Below are positions 56,535 to 64,000 of a stretch of DNA of 64,000 nucleotides, in pieces (within the stretch, counting starts at the first letter, position 1; every line of letters begins with the position of its first letter). The position numbers and the translations under genes were made by a program. The stretch lies in assembly GCF_003363755.1 (NCBI RefSeq), contig NZ_CP031396.1:3194501-3258500 (forward strand), given 5' to 3'. The stretch is from Pseudomonas protegens (GTDB lineage: Bacteria; Pseudomonadota; Gammaproteobacteria; Pseudomonadales; Pseudomonadaceae). Under the pieces are notes generated by a model that worked only from the letters and a program-made list of their open reading frames with translations, searched no databases and was not told the origin of the DNA.

Positions 56535-57773
56535 TCAGATCCGTACCGGAACCGGCAACGGTGACGCCAGCAGGCGCTCGTCGAGCATTCCCAGGCCTTC
56601 CTGGAACAGCTGGTTGCTGCGCTCGGTATCGCCCAACTGAGCCAGCAAACGAGCCAGCTCGGCACAGGCTTCAGGATTGCGCTGCAGTCGCAGGCTGCTT
56701 TCCAGGTAGTCCCGGGCCTTGCCCCACAGACTGTTCTGCAGACACAGACGGCCCAGGGTCAGTAGCAAACTCGGGTCGTCCGCATGCTCCTTCAACCAAT
56801 GCTCGGCAGTCTGCAACTGGCGCGATGGATCGCTGCCGCGCACCAATCCGTAGAGCCGTACCAGGTGGCTTTCATATTTGCGCTTGAGGGCTGTGCGCAG
56901 GGCCTCTTCAGCCTCGGCTCCTGCCCCCAACTGACGCAGTTGTTCGGCGTAGGCCAGCACCAGCTGTGGCTCCTGGCGTTGGGCCGAAGTCAGTTGCTGC
57001 CAGGCTCGATTGAGAGACTGCAGGCCTGCCACCTGATCCTCTTCGCGCCGTGCCGCCAAGGTCAGGTTCTCACCCCAGGCGCGACGCTCCAGCTCCTGCA
57101 GCTCGCCGGCCGGCAGGGCCTTGTCCTTGCGCAACTCGGGCAGCAAACGGATCAGCGCCGACCAGTCACCACGCTGTTGATGCAGGCGCTGCAACTGGCG
57201 CAGGACCTGAACGCTATGGGGATGGCGCTCATGCATCGCTTGCAGGGTGCTCAGGGCACCTTCGGTATCACCGCGGTCGGTCTGCAACTGGGCATGACTC
57301 AAGGCGACCGCCAGCTCGGCCTGGGGCTGGCGAGTCAGTGCCCGCTCCAGCAACTGGTCGCACTCCTCATAGTGGCCTTGCTCGTTGGCGGCGCGGGCCG
57401 CACCGAGGTAATACAACAGTGGTTGACGTTCGGCCTCTGCAGCACGGTGCAGGTGTTTTTGCGCGCTGGCCCAACGACCTTCGGCAAGGTCCATCTGGCC
57501 CTGCTCGATGGCGATTTGTACCCGGCGACTCCGATTGCGCCGCGACCAGGGATTGACCACACCACCAGAGACCATCACCAATTCGATCAGCAGCTTGATA
57601 CCCCAGATCACCAACCAGATCAGCGCCACCAGGGCCAGGGTTGCCCACAGGCTCGATTCGTAGCGGAAGTTGCTGTAGGCGATCAGCACGTACCCGGGAT
57701 GCTCGGCAATGGCCAACCCCAACAGGCCGATGGCTGCGATGAGCAGTAGAACGATCACATAGACGCGCTTCAT
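56535..57773 (-). CDS. hemY: HemY, TPR membrane protein of the hem operon
   Basis: The 412-residue protein has two N-terminal membrane helices (VYVIVLLLIAAIGLLGLAI and LWATLALVALIWLVIWGIKLL), then TPR-like helical repeats (about residues 90-400). It is the proteobacterial HemY of the hemCDXY operon, not protoporphyrinogen oxidase; its role is thought to be organising late haem enzymes. The start overlaps the hemX stop by four bases. Confidence 0.92.
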   Translation of the reverse strand: MKRVYVIVLLLIAAIGLLGLAIAEHPGYVLIAYSNFRYESSLWATLALVALIWLVIWGIKLLIELVMVSGGVVNPWSRRNRSRRVQIAIEQGQMDLAEGRWASAQKHLHRAAEAERQPLLYYLGAARAANEQGHYEECDQLLERALTRQPQAELAVALSHAQLQTDRGDTEGALSTLQAMHERHPHSVQVLRQLQRLHQQRGDWSALIRLLPELRKDKALPAGELQELERRAWGENLTLAARREEDQVAGLQSLNRAWQQLTSAQRQEPQLVLAYAEQLRQLGAGAEAEEALRTALKRKYESHLVRLYGLVRGSDPSRQLQTAEHWLKEHADDPSLLLTLGRLCLQNSLWGKARDYLESSLRLQRNPEACAELARLLAQLGDTERSNQLFQEGLGMLDERLLASPLPVPVRI

Positions 57774-58909
57774 GGGCTCGTCTCCTGGGCGGTGCTCGCC
57801 GCAGGTTTGGCCAGAGGCTTGACTGAATCTTCAGCGTTCAGATTGCGCCGCTCGAGATAGGCCTGGACCGTGCTCAGGGTCTTGGCCAGATCCGGGGTGA
57901 CAACGGTCACGGGCTGCTTGCTCAGTTCGGACAAGCGCTCAAGCATGATCTTGCTTTGCGGATTGTCCTGATTGAAGTTGCTGGTCAGTACATCACGTGC
58001 CTCGGTCAGTGCCTGGGTATAGACCGCCGCCTGACCATTCAAGGCGGCCCACTGTGCCTGCTCCAACGTCAGGCTCAGGGCCAGGCGCACCTGAGTCAGC
58101 CCCTGGCCGGCCAGCAACGGACGGATGTTCTTGTCGGCATTGAAATCGATGCGGAAATAGCGGGAGATCTGATCCCACCACTGCGCCCAGCGGCTCGCGC
58201 CGTCACCGTCGGCGGTCAGCCCCAGCAGTGACTCGCCGCGGTCCTTGTACTCCGGAGCCACGGCGCTGAGCTCAAGGACCTGATCACGCAGGGCTCCCAG
58301 TTGCAGGAACAGGCCGGTGCGATCTGGTTGCTCGGTACTGCGCAAGGCCGCCAGGCTCTTGGCCAACTGCTCGCGTGCAGCGAAAGAGCCCGGGTCGTTC
58401 TGCTCCCGCAGGATATCGTCTGCGCCCTGGACCAGTGCCTGAGCACTGCTGATGTCTTGCAGTGCAGACAGACGCAGACTGGCCAGACGCAGCAGATGCT
58501 CGGCCTCGGCCAGGCGCCAGTCCTTGCGGCTGGCGCCGAGCACGGTTTCCAAGCGCTGACTCAAGCGCTGCTGATCACCTTGCAACTGGGCCACCAGCCG
58601 CCGCCGGTCCTCCAGCTCATCGGCTGCCGGCAGTTGTTCCAGGCGTGCACTCAGGCGCTGTTCACTGAGTTTGAAACTCTGCGCCTGATCCCCCAGGGCC
58701 TGCAGCTGGCTCAGTTGCTGCTGGTTGTTGGCTTGCAGGCTGCGCACCTGCCAGATCCCCCAACCGCCAGCGGCGACACCCGCCGCCCCCAGCAGCAGGG
58801 CCAGTATCGCCAACCCGTTGCCACGACGCTCAACGGTTGGGGTCGTGGGCTCGGCAGGTGCTTCAGGCACCGGCCGCACTTCATCTTTAGGCAAGGCTGT
58901 TTCGCTCAC
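57770..58909 (-). CDS. hemX: HemX-family membrane protein
   Basis: The 379-residue protein has a short cytosolic N-terminus, one membrane helix (LAILALLLGAAGVAAGGWGIW) and a long periplasmic helical domain beginning with a Gln-rich coiled coil (QANNQQQLSQLQALGDQAQS). Despite annotation in some genomes as uroporphyrinogen methyltransferase, it lacks that domain. The start is a GTG at 58909, preceded by AAGGATGGATAC; the longer in-frame ORF runs into hemD. Confidence 0.9.
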   Translation of the reverse strand: MSETALPKDEVRPVPEAPAEPTTPTVERRGNGLAILALLLGAAGVAAGGWGIWQVRSLQANNQQQLSQLQALGDQAQSFKLSEQRLSARLEQLPAADELEDRRRLVAQLQGDQQRLSQRLETVLGASRKDWRLAEAEHLLRLASLRLSALQDISSAQALVQGADDILREQNDPGSFAAREQLAKSLAALRSTEQPDRTGLFLQLGALRDQVLELSAVAPEYKDRGESLLGLTADGDGASRWAQWWDQISRYFRIDFNADKNIRPLLAGQGLTQVRLALSLTLEQAQWAALNGQAAVYTQALTEARDVLTSNFNQDNPQSKIMLERLSELSKQPVTVVTPDLAKTLSTVQAYLERRNLNAEDSVKPLAKPAASTAQETSP

Positions 58910-58926
58910 GTATCCATCCTTTGCGT

Positions 58927-59694
58927 TTAGAGAACGGGCACGGGTTGCTCCCGTAACGCCGTTAGCAAAGCCGCGGCACTGGCGCCGCGACAATCCACAA
59001 CTTTTTCCGCCCCGGCGGCACGTGCCATTTCGGCGACCCGGGGACTTGGAACAAACAACGGCATCTTCGCCAACTGCGACCAGGCTGGGCCGGCCAACTG
59101 CTGCAAGTGGCTGAAACCCTGTCCACTGCTGACCACCAGGCCGTTCAAGCGTTCCCCCTCAATCCGCTCAAGCAGCGCATCCTTGGCGTAATGCGGCAGG
59201 CACCGGCGGTAGAGTTCCAGATAATCGACACTAGCACCTAGGTCACGCAAGCGCTCAGAGAGCAGCTCGCGACCGCCCTCTCCGCGGACGATCAGCACCC
59301 GTGGCTCAGGTCGCCGGATAGCCTCGCGCAATTGGGGAAGCTCAAGCAAGGCTTCGCTGTCATCACCTGTTTGAGGGTAGAAAACTTGCAAACCGGCATC
59401 CGCAAGGATCTGCCCGGTACCGGCACCGACACTGAACCAGCTTTGAGCGGGAGGCTGAGGCCAATAGGCTCGCAGCAAGCCAAGGCCAAGGTGCGCGGCA
59501 GGCTTGCTGACCACGATCAGCGCACAGTAACGATCCAGTTCCAGCAGGATCGCCCGCTGCGAATCGCTGACAGGCAAGGCTTGAATCTCCAGTAGCGGCA
59601 GGCTGCTGCTGAAGACACCGACCTCGGCCAGGGTCGCTGCCAATGCAGCACTATCCTCGCTCGGCCGGGTCAGCAGCAGGCGCCACCCGATCAC
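58927..59694 (-). CDS. hemD: Uroporphyrinogen-III synthase
   Basis: HemD closes and inverts ring D of hydroxymethylbilane to give uroporphyrinogen III. The 255-residue protein has the two-domain fold, with the motif VIVSKPAA-type loop ([18 protein letters not shown]) and the C-terminal [18 protein letters not shown]. It starts at a GTG that overlaps the hemC stop (GTGA), indicating coupling. Confidence 0.94.
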   Translation of the reverse strand: MIGWRLLLTRPSEDSAALAATLAEVGVFSSSLPLLEIQALPVSDSQRAILLELDRYCALIVVSKPAAHLGLGLLRAYWPQPPAQSWFSVGAGTGQILADAGLQVFYPQTGDDSEALLELPQLREAIRRPEPRVLIVRGEGGRELLSERLRDLGASVDYLELYRRCLPHYAKDALLERIEGERLNGLVVSSGQGFSHLQQLAGPAWSQLAKMPLFVPSPRVAEMARAAGAEKVVDCRGASAAALLTALREQPVPVL

Positions 59695-60632
59695 TCTTCG
59701 CCCACCTCGCCGTAGACCGCGCGCAGGATGTCATCGGCGCCCTGGGCCAGCAGGTCGTCTGCCACCTTCACCCCCAGCTCAGTGGCCGACGCTCGCGGGC
59801 CACGCGCTTGCGCGCTCAACAACAGGCCACCGCTAGGCTCGCCGACCAGGCCTCGCAGCCAGATCTGATCGCCTTCGAGCACCGCGTAGCAGGCAATCGG
59901 AACCTGGCAGCCACCGTTCAAATGCTTGTTCAGCGCTCGCTCGGCAGTCACCCGGCTGGCTGTGTCGGCATGATGCAGAGGCGCCAGCAACGCGTGAATT
60001 TCAGTATCGGCACTACGGCACTCGATGCCGACTGCGCCTTGGCCACCGGCGGGCAGACTCTCATCGACACTGATGGACGAACTGATGCGGTCTTCGAAGC
60101 CCAGACGGATCAGGCCGGCGGCGGCCAGGATAATGGCGTCGTACTCACCGGCATCCAACTTGGCCAGCCGAGTATTGACGTTGCCCCGCAGAAAACGAAT
60201 CTGCAGGTCAGGGCGACGGGTCAGCAGTTGGGCCTGGCGGCGCAGGCTGGAGGTACCCACCACGCTGCCTTCCGGCAATTGCTCAAGGCTGGCGTAGGTA
60301 TTGGAAACAAAGGCGTCACGTGGATCTTCACGCTCGCAGATGCAGAACAACCCCAGGCCTTCGGGAAAGTCCATGGGCACATCTTTCATCGAATGCACAG
60401 CGATGTCGGCCTGGTTTTCCAGCAGTGCGGTTTCCAGCTCTTTGACGAACAGGCCCTTGCCGCCGATTTTCGACAGGGGCGAGTCCAGCAGTTTGTCACC
60501 GCGACTGACCATGGGCACCAGGGTCACGACGAGGCCCGGATGGGCCTCTTGCAGACGGGCTTTGACGTATTCGGCCTGCCACAAGGCCAGTGCACTTTTG
60601 CGGGTAGCGATGCGGATTTCGCGAGAGGACAT
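59691..60632 (-). CDS. hemC: Porphobilinogen deaminase (hydroxymethylbilane synthase)
   Basis: HemC links four porphobilinogens on a dipyrromethane cofactor. The 313-residue enzyme has the cofactor cysteine in [16 protein letters not shown] (C242), [17 protein letters not shown] near the N-terminus, VHSMKDVP and the [11 protein letters not shown] motif. It lies 126 bases downstream of algR, an association conserved in Pseudomonas. Confidence 0.98.
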   Translation of the reverse strand: MSSREIRIATRKSALALWQAEYVKARLQEAHPGLVVTLVPMVSRGDKLLDSPLSKIGGKGLFVKELETALLENQADIAVHSMKDVPMDFPEGLGLFCICEREDPRDAFVSNTYASLEQLPEGSVVGTSSLRRQAQLLTRRPDLQIRFLRGNVNTRLAKLDAGEYDAIILAAAGLIRLGFEDRISSSISVDESLPAGGQGAVGIECRSADTEIHALLAPLHHADTASRVTAERALNKHLNGGCQVPIACYAVLEGDQIWLRGLVGEPSGGLLLSAQARGPRASATELGVKVADDLLAQGADDILRAVYGEVGEE

Positions 60633-60758
60633 GGATCAATCCGTACTGAATAGATACGGCAGATAATAACAGCTCAGCCAAAGCAGCTTTGACTTGTATC
60701 AGAAACGCAGCGCCCTCCCGACGCCAGGCTTGCCTTTTTGTGGGCCTTGAGTCGCGTT

Positions 60759-61505
60759 CTAGAGCTGCTGCATCATCTTGCGTACACCCGCCACATGACG
60801 TCGGCTAACGATCAGGGCATCACCATTGAGCCCCTTGAGGTACAGTTGGAAATGTCCCAGGGGCGTACGCTGCAGTCGTTCGATCCGCTCTCGCGCCACC
60901 AGCGCATTGCGATGAATACGCACAAAGCGCTCACCAAATTCGTCTTCCAATGCCTTCAATGGCTCATCCAGAAGCACCTCGCCGCTTTCGTGGCGCAAGG
61001 TCACATACTTGTGGTCAGCAATGAAATACACCACCTGAGCCAGAGGAATCAGCTCGATACCCTTACGGGTGCGGGCGCTGATGTGACTACGCGGGCCATT
61101 GCCGCTTTCCGCCGCCGGCCGGGTCAGGGCCGCCAACTGCACACGATTGGGCTTCTCGGCCTTTTTCAGCGCCTCCAGCAGCAGTTCTGGGCGCACGGGC
61201 TTGACCAGGTGCCCGACCCCACTGGCATCGAAGGCCTCTAAGGCGAATTCGTCCGAGGCCGCGCAAAACACCAGCGCCGGAGGCGTCTCGCGTTCGCACA
61301 ATTTTCCGGCGACCTGCAGACCGTCCAGACCCGGCATGCGGACATCGAGCAAGACGATATCCGGCTTCAGGCTGTCGATCAGGCTCAGTGCCTCTTCGCC
61401 ATTGGTGGCGCTGGGCTCCAGGACACTGTATCCCTCAAGCTCACTGACCATCCGGCTCAGGCGCTCGCGGGCTAGGGGTTCGTCATCAACGATCAGGACA
61501 TTCAT
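60759..61505 (-). CDS. algR: AlgR, LytTR-type response regulator
   Basis: The 248-residue regulator has a receiver domain with phosphoacceptor D54 (IVLLDVRMPGLDG) and conserved K in HLVKPVRPELL, and a LytTR DNA-binding domain (YFIADHKYVTLRHESGEVLL; RIHRNALV). In P. aeruginosa it controls alginate, type IV pili and other traits, partnered by the kinase AlgZ/FimS. The ATG at 61505 overlaps the stop of the algZ remnant (ATGA). As the kinase gene is truncated here, AlgR may act unphosphorylated or through another kinase. Confidence 0.96.
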   Translation of the reverse strand: MNVLIVDDEPLARERLSRMVSELEGYSVLEPSATNGEEALSLIDSLKPDIVLLDVRMPGLDGLQVAGKLCERETPPALVFCAASDEFALEAFDASGVGHLVKPVRPELLLEALKKAEKPNRVQLAALTRPAAESGNGPRSHISARTRKGIELIPLAQVVYFIADHKYVTLRHESGEVLLDEPLKALEDEFGERFVRIHRNALVARERIERLQRTPLGHFQLYLKGLNGDALIVSRRHVAGVRKMMQQL

Positions 61506-61741
61506 ATTGCGCTGGATTCCTGCGTGAGTCTCGCACAAGGATAGCGTAGACAGGTGGAGTGACGTCCGTCACGGCGATCCACGATAAGACTAGTGCGAAG
61601 GCCAAAAAGTGCCGCAAGTCGGGCACCAATATTTACCCGGACCTGCCCGATACCGCCCAAGGTCGGTGGATGCGCGACGGCGTTGCAGGGAATGCTGGTA
61701 TTCAACACAAAGCCCCCCTCGTTACTGTGGTCGGTGTCCAC
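61502..61741 (-). pseudogene. algZ: Truncated remnant of the AlgZ/FimS sensor kinase gene
   Basis: This frame encodes GGFVLNTSIPCNAVAHPP, then GIGQVRVNIGARLAALFG and HSTCLRYPCARLTQE. That looks like the C-terminal end of a LytS-type HATPase domain (G-box followed by the N-x3-RL-x-LFG helix). Its stop overlaps the algR start, exactly where algZ normally ends. Going upstream, the family resemblance stops near 61715 and a TAA appears at 61835-61837 in the same frame. AlgZ is about 350 residues, yet only 622 bases separate algR from argH, and no other frame continues it. It therefore looks like a deletion remnant. A short expressed peptide is not excluded. Confidence 0.72.
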
Positions 61742-62127
61742 CCTGGCCGCACCTGCCTCGTTTCGTGGGCGGGTTGCATGGACCTGCGCGGAGTGAACTC
61801 GATGGACAGACTCACTGCGAACACGCGAGGGGTGTTACGCAATTGTGCCGGTCCTCCTGTCCAACTGTAGACGGTTGCCAAGACGATATTGCTCAATCGA
61901 TAAATATCGTTTGATCGATATCACCTTGCGCACTCAAGCCCCCCTGTCCTGATCCACTCCGGATTGTGCCGACCTCAGTCTCTGCGCCCTCGGGACCGGC
62001 GACAAGCCACGCAGACAGGCCCGGAGAAAAAAGCTGCCGACCAGTGCCAGCGACAGCCCAGGCAACCCTGTTATTATCGGCGCCTGTTTTTTACGCCATC
62101 TTCCTTCAGCAGATCACGAGCGAATTC
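61742..62127. promoter_or_regulatory. Intergenic region between the algZ remnant and argH
   Basis: This 386-base stretch has no convincing gene. It contains CGATA units at 61884, 61898 and 61916 with an inverse TATCG at 61905, and TTGATCGATATCAC (61911-61924), one base from an Anr/FNR box. A TATTAT (62072-62077) might be an argH -10 element but has no good -35. The left half may be scar sequence from loss of algZ. Confidence 0.45.
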
Positions 62128-63522
62128 ATGAGCACTGACAAGACCAATCAGTCCTGGGGCGGCCGCTTCAGTGAACCCGTCGACGCCTTCGTCGCCCGCT
62201 TCACCGCCTCTGTCACTTTCGACCAGCGCCTGTATCGCCACGACATCATGGGCTCCATCGCTCATGCCACCATGCTGGCCAAGGTTGGCGTGCTCACTGA
62301 CGCCGAGCGTGACAGCATCATCGACGGCCTGAAGACCATCCAGGGCGAGATCGAGGCCGGCAGCTTCGACTGGCGCGTGGACCTTGAAGACGTGCACATG
62401 AACATCGAAGCGCGCCTGACCGACCGCATCGGCATCACCGGCAAGAAGCTGCACACCGGACGCAGCCGCAATGATCAGGTGGCCACCGACATCCGCCTGT
62501 GGCTGCGGGACGAAATCGACCTGATCCTGGCCGAGATCACCCGCCTGCAAAAAGGCCTGCTGGAGCTGGCCGAGCGCGAAGCCGAAAGCATCATGCCGGG
62601 CTTCACTCACCTGCAGACCGCCCAGCCCGTGACCTTCGGGCACCACATGCTGGCCTGGTTCGAAATGCTCAGCCGCGACTACGAGCGCCTGGTGGACTGC
62701 CGCAAGCGCACCAACCGCATGCCTCTGGGCAGCGCTGCGCTGGCCGGCACCACCTACCCCATCGACCGCGAGCTGACCTGCCAGCTGCTGGGCTTCGAAG
62801 CCGTGGGTGGCAACTCCCTGGACAGCGTCTCCGACCGTGACTTCGCCATCGAATTCTGCGCCGCCGCCAGCGTGGCAGTGATGCACCTGTCGCGCTTCTC
62901 CGAAGAGCTGGTGCTGTGGACCAGCGCGCAGTTCCAGTTCATCGATCTGCCGGACCGCTTCTGCACCGGCAGCTCGATCATGCCGCAAAAGAAAAACCCC
63001 GACGTACCAGAGCTGGTGCGGGGCAAGAGCGGCCGAGTGTTTGGCGCACTGATGGGCCTGCTGACCCTGATGAAGGGCCAGCCCCTGGCGTACAACAAGG
63101 ACAATCAGGAAGACAAGGAACCGCTGTTCGACGCCGCCGACACTCTGCGCGACTCACTGCGGGCCTTCGCCGACATGATCCCGGCCATCAAGCCCAAGCA
63201 CGCCATCATGCGTGAAGCGGCCCTGCGTGGCTTCTCCACCGCTACCGACCTGGCGGACTACCTGGTGCGCCGTGGCCTGCCGTTCCGTGACTGCCACGAA
63301 ATCGTCGGCCACGCCGTGAAGTACGGTGTGGAGACCGGCAAGGACCTGGCAGAAATGAGCCTGGAAGAACTGCGCAAATTCAGCGACCAGATCGAGCAGG
63401 ACGTGTTTGCCGTGCTGACCCTGGAAGGTTCGGTGAATGCCCGTAATCACATCGGCGGCACCGCTCCAGCCCAGGTCCGGGCTGCCGTGGCTCGCGGCCA
63501 GGCGTTGCTGGCCAGCCGCTAA
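62128..63522 (+). CDS. argH: Argininosuccinate lyase
   Basis: ArgH splits argininosuccinate into arginine and fumarate. The 464-residue enzyme starts [20 protein letters not shown]. It has the fumarase/aspartase superfamily signature [12 protein letters not shown] with the catalytic serine, plus [13 protein letters not shown] and [14 protein letters not shown]. The in-frame ORF extends upstream, but the ATG at 62128 is the conserved start. It is usually divergent from algZ; here it faces the algZ remnant. Confidence 0.98.
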   Translation: MSTDKTNQSWGGRFSEPVDAFVARFTASVTFDQRLYRHDIMGSIAHATMLAKVGVLTDAERDSIIDGLKTIQGEIEAGSFDWRVDLEDVHMNIEARLTDRIGITGKKLHTGRSRNDQVATDIRLWLRDEIDLILAEITRLQKGLLELAEREAESIMPGFTHLQTAQPVTFGHHMLAWFEMLSRDYERLVDCRKRTNRMPLGSAALAGTTYPIDRELTCQLLGFEAVGGNSLDSVSDRDFAIEFCAAASVAVMHLSRFSEELVLWTSAQFQFIDLPDRFCTGSSIMPQKKNPDVPELVRGKSGRVFGALMGLLTLMKGQPLAYNKDNQEDKEPLFDAADTLRDSLRAFADMIPAIKPKHAIMREAALRGFSTATDLADYLVRRGLPFRDCHEIVGHAVKYGVETGKDLAEMSLEELRKFSDQIEQDVFAVLTLEGSVNARNHIGGTAPAQVRAAVARGQALLASR

Positions 63523-63533
63523 GCCCCTGCCCT

Positions 63534-63564
63534 TAGGGGCCGGCAACCCTTCTGCCGGTCCCTA
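63534..63564. repeat. REP-like hairpin after argH
   Basis: AGGGGCCGGCA (63535-63545) pairs with TGCCGGTCCCT (63553-63563) with one mismatch. No T-run follows on the + strand. It resembles a degenerate REP element or a weak terminator for argH. Confidence 0.5.
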
Positions 63565-63582
63565 CAAGCGGGCTACCCGACG

Positions 63583-64000
63583 CTAGCGCCCCGATCGCCT
63601 GGCGGTAATGAGCGCAGCCTTGTCAGCGGCAATCCGCCTGGCGTTGGGCGTCTGCTCCAGGCGCTCCAACAGGGCCCTGGCCTCTGGCATATCGGCCAGA
63701 AAATCGATCCCGAACAGCTTGTCCCCAACGACCAGGGCCAGGTTCACGCTGTACTGGAAATACAGGTCCGCCACGCTCAGGCTGGTACCCGCCACATAAG
63801 GCGCGAACCGAGCATGCCGGCGCAATGCGGCAAACCCCTGCAGCAATTCAACTCCAGCCTTTTCCTTGATGGCCTCGGGCAGCGTTGCACCGAAGAACAC
63901 TTCGGGGAAACAGGCTCGGGCCGGCAGCTCGATATAGAGTTCGATCTCCTTGGCCAGTGCCAGCACCTGTGCCCTCTCGAAGGCATCTCCCGGTAGCAAC
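63583..64000 (-). CDS. Glutathione S-transferase family protein (3' part)
   Basis: The visible 138 or so C-terminal residues form an all-helical GST C-terminal domain, with APYVAGTSLSVADLYFQYSV carrying the conserved SxAD N-capping box. The N-terminal thioredoxin-like part lies beyond the right edge, so the true start is outside the window. Substrate is unknown. Confidence 0.87.
   Translation of the reverse strand, partial: LLPGDAFERAQVLALAKEIELYIELPARACFPEVFFGATLPEAIKEKAGVELLQGFAALRRHARFAPYVAGTSLSVADLYFQYSVNLALVVGDKLFGIDFLADMPEARALLERLEQTPNARRIAADKAALITARRSGR

Overview
The window reads as a stretch of chromosome from a 2,4-diacetylphloroglucinol (DAPG) producing fluorescent Pseudomonas, most likely of the P. 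protegens / P. fluorescens group. The evidence is high-GC coding with Pseudomonas-style start sites, a phl antibiotic cluster at the left edge, several families of Pseudomonas-type REP palindromes, and a long block (ubiI-ubiH-pepP-zapA-6S RNA ... rho-trxA ... ppx/ppk-hemB ... algP-algQ-hemYXDC-algR-argH) in the order I know from P. aeruginosa. Species is an inference from gene content.

Layout. 1-4396: 3' end of phlC, then phlB, phlD, phlE and a phlI-like gene, all on the + strand (antibiotic assembly, export and an unknown function). 4404-10188: glycine cleavage genes gcvT, gcvH and gcvP on the - strand, split by a + strand DegT-type aminotransferase. 10343-13202: iron(III) ABC permease and binding protein. 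13340-19805: the ubiquinone hydroxylase/pepP/YgfB genes (-), then a ZapB-like gene, zapA, 6S RNA and a 5-formyl-THF cyclo-ligase (+). 19839-25611: a tiny membrane protein, an EVE-domain protein and a three-gene HlyD/RbbA-type exporter preceded by an Anr-like box. 25713-32528: FliL-like protein, quinone oxidoreductase, ChaC, a flavin/2Fe-2S reductase coupled to ubiD, rho and trxA. 32649-36452: FadR-type regulator divergent from a polar amino-acid ABC transporter.

36607-45502: convergent ppx and ppk (polyphosphate), hemB, a DedA protein, elbB, a YaiI protein and a cytochrome c-FTR1 iron permease fusion. 45550-49272: a four-gene envelope lipoprotein operon (COG3014-like, YcfL-like, LpoB-like, CsgG/LpoB-like) with a strong promoter and structured leader, preceded by a short ORF that resembles the C-terminus of its first gene. 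49331-55638: LysE exporter, small MscS channel, ABC-F ATPase, TIGR02444 protein, algP, FKBP isomerase, algQ. 55847-63522: DsbB/DsbH-like protein, hemY, hemX, hemD, hemC, algR, a truncated algZ, and argH. 63583-64000: 3' part of a glutathione S-transferase gene.

The points most worth a second look are: (i) algZ, the sensor kinase gene normally upstream of algR, is reduced here to about 65 recognisable C-terminal codons; (ii) the PhlI-like protein looks like a member of the fumarylacetoacetate-hydrolase fold whose acidic metal-ligand segment is replaced; (iii) phlD is bracketed by two long perfect hairpins without U-tracts; (iv) the DsbB-like protein has lost the second cysteine of its CxxC pair; (v) a partial paralogue stands in front of the lipoprotein operon; (vi) a near-perfect Anr/FNR box lies before the exporter. 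All identifications were made by reading; no database search was run.
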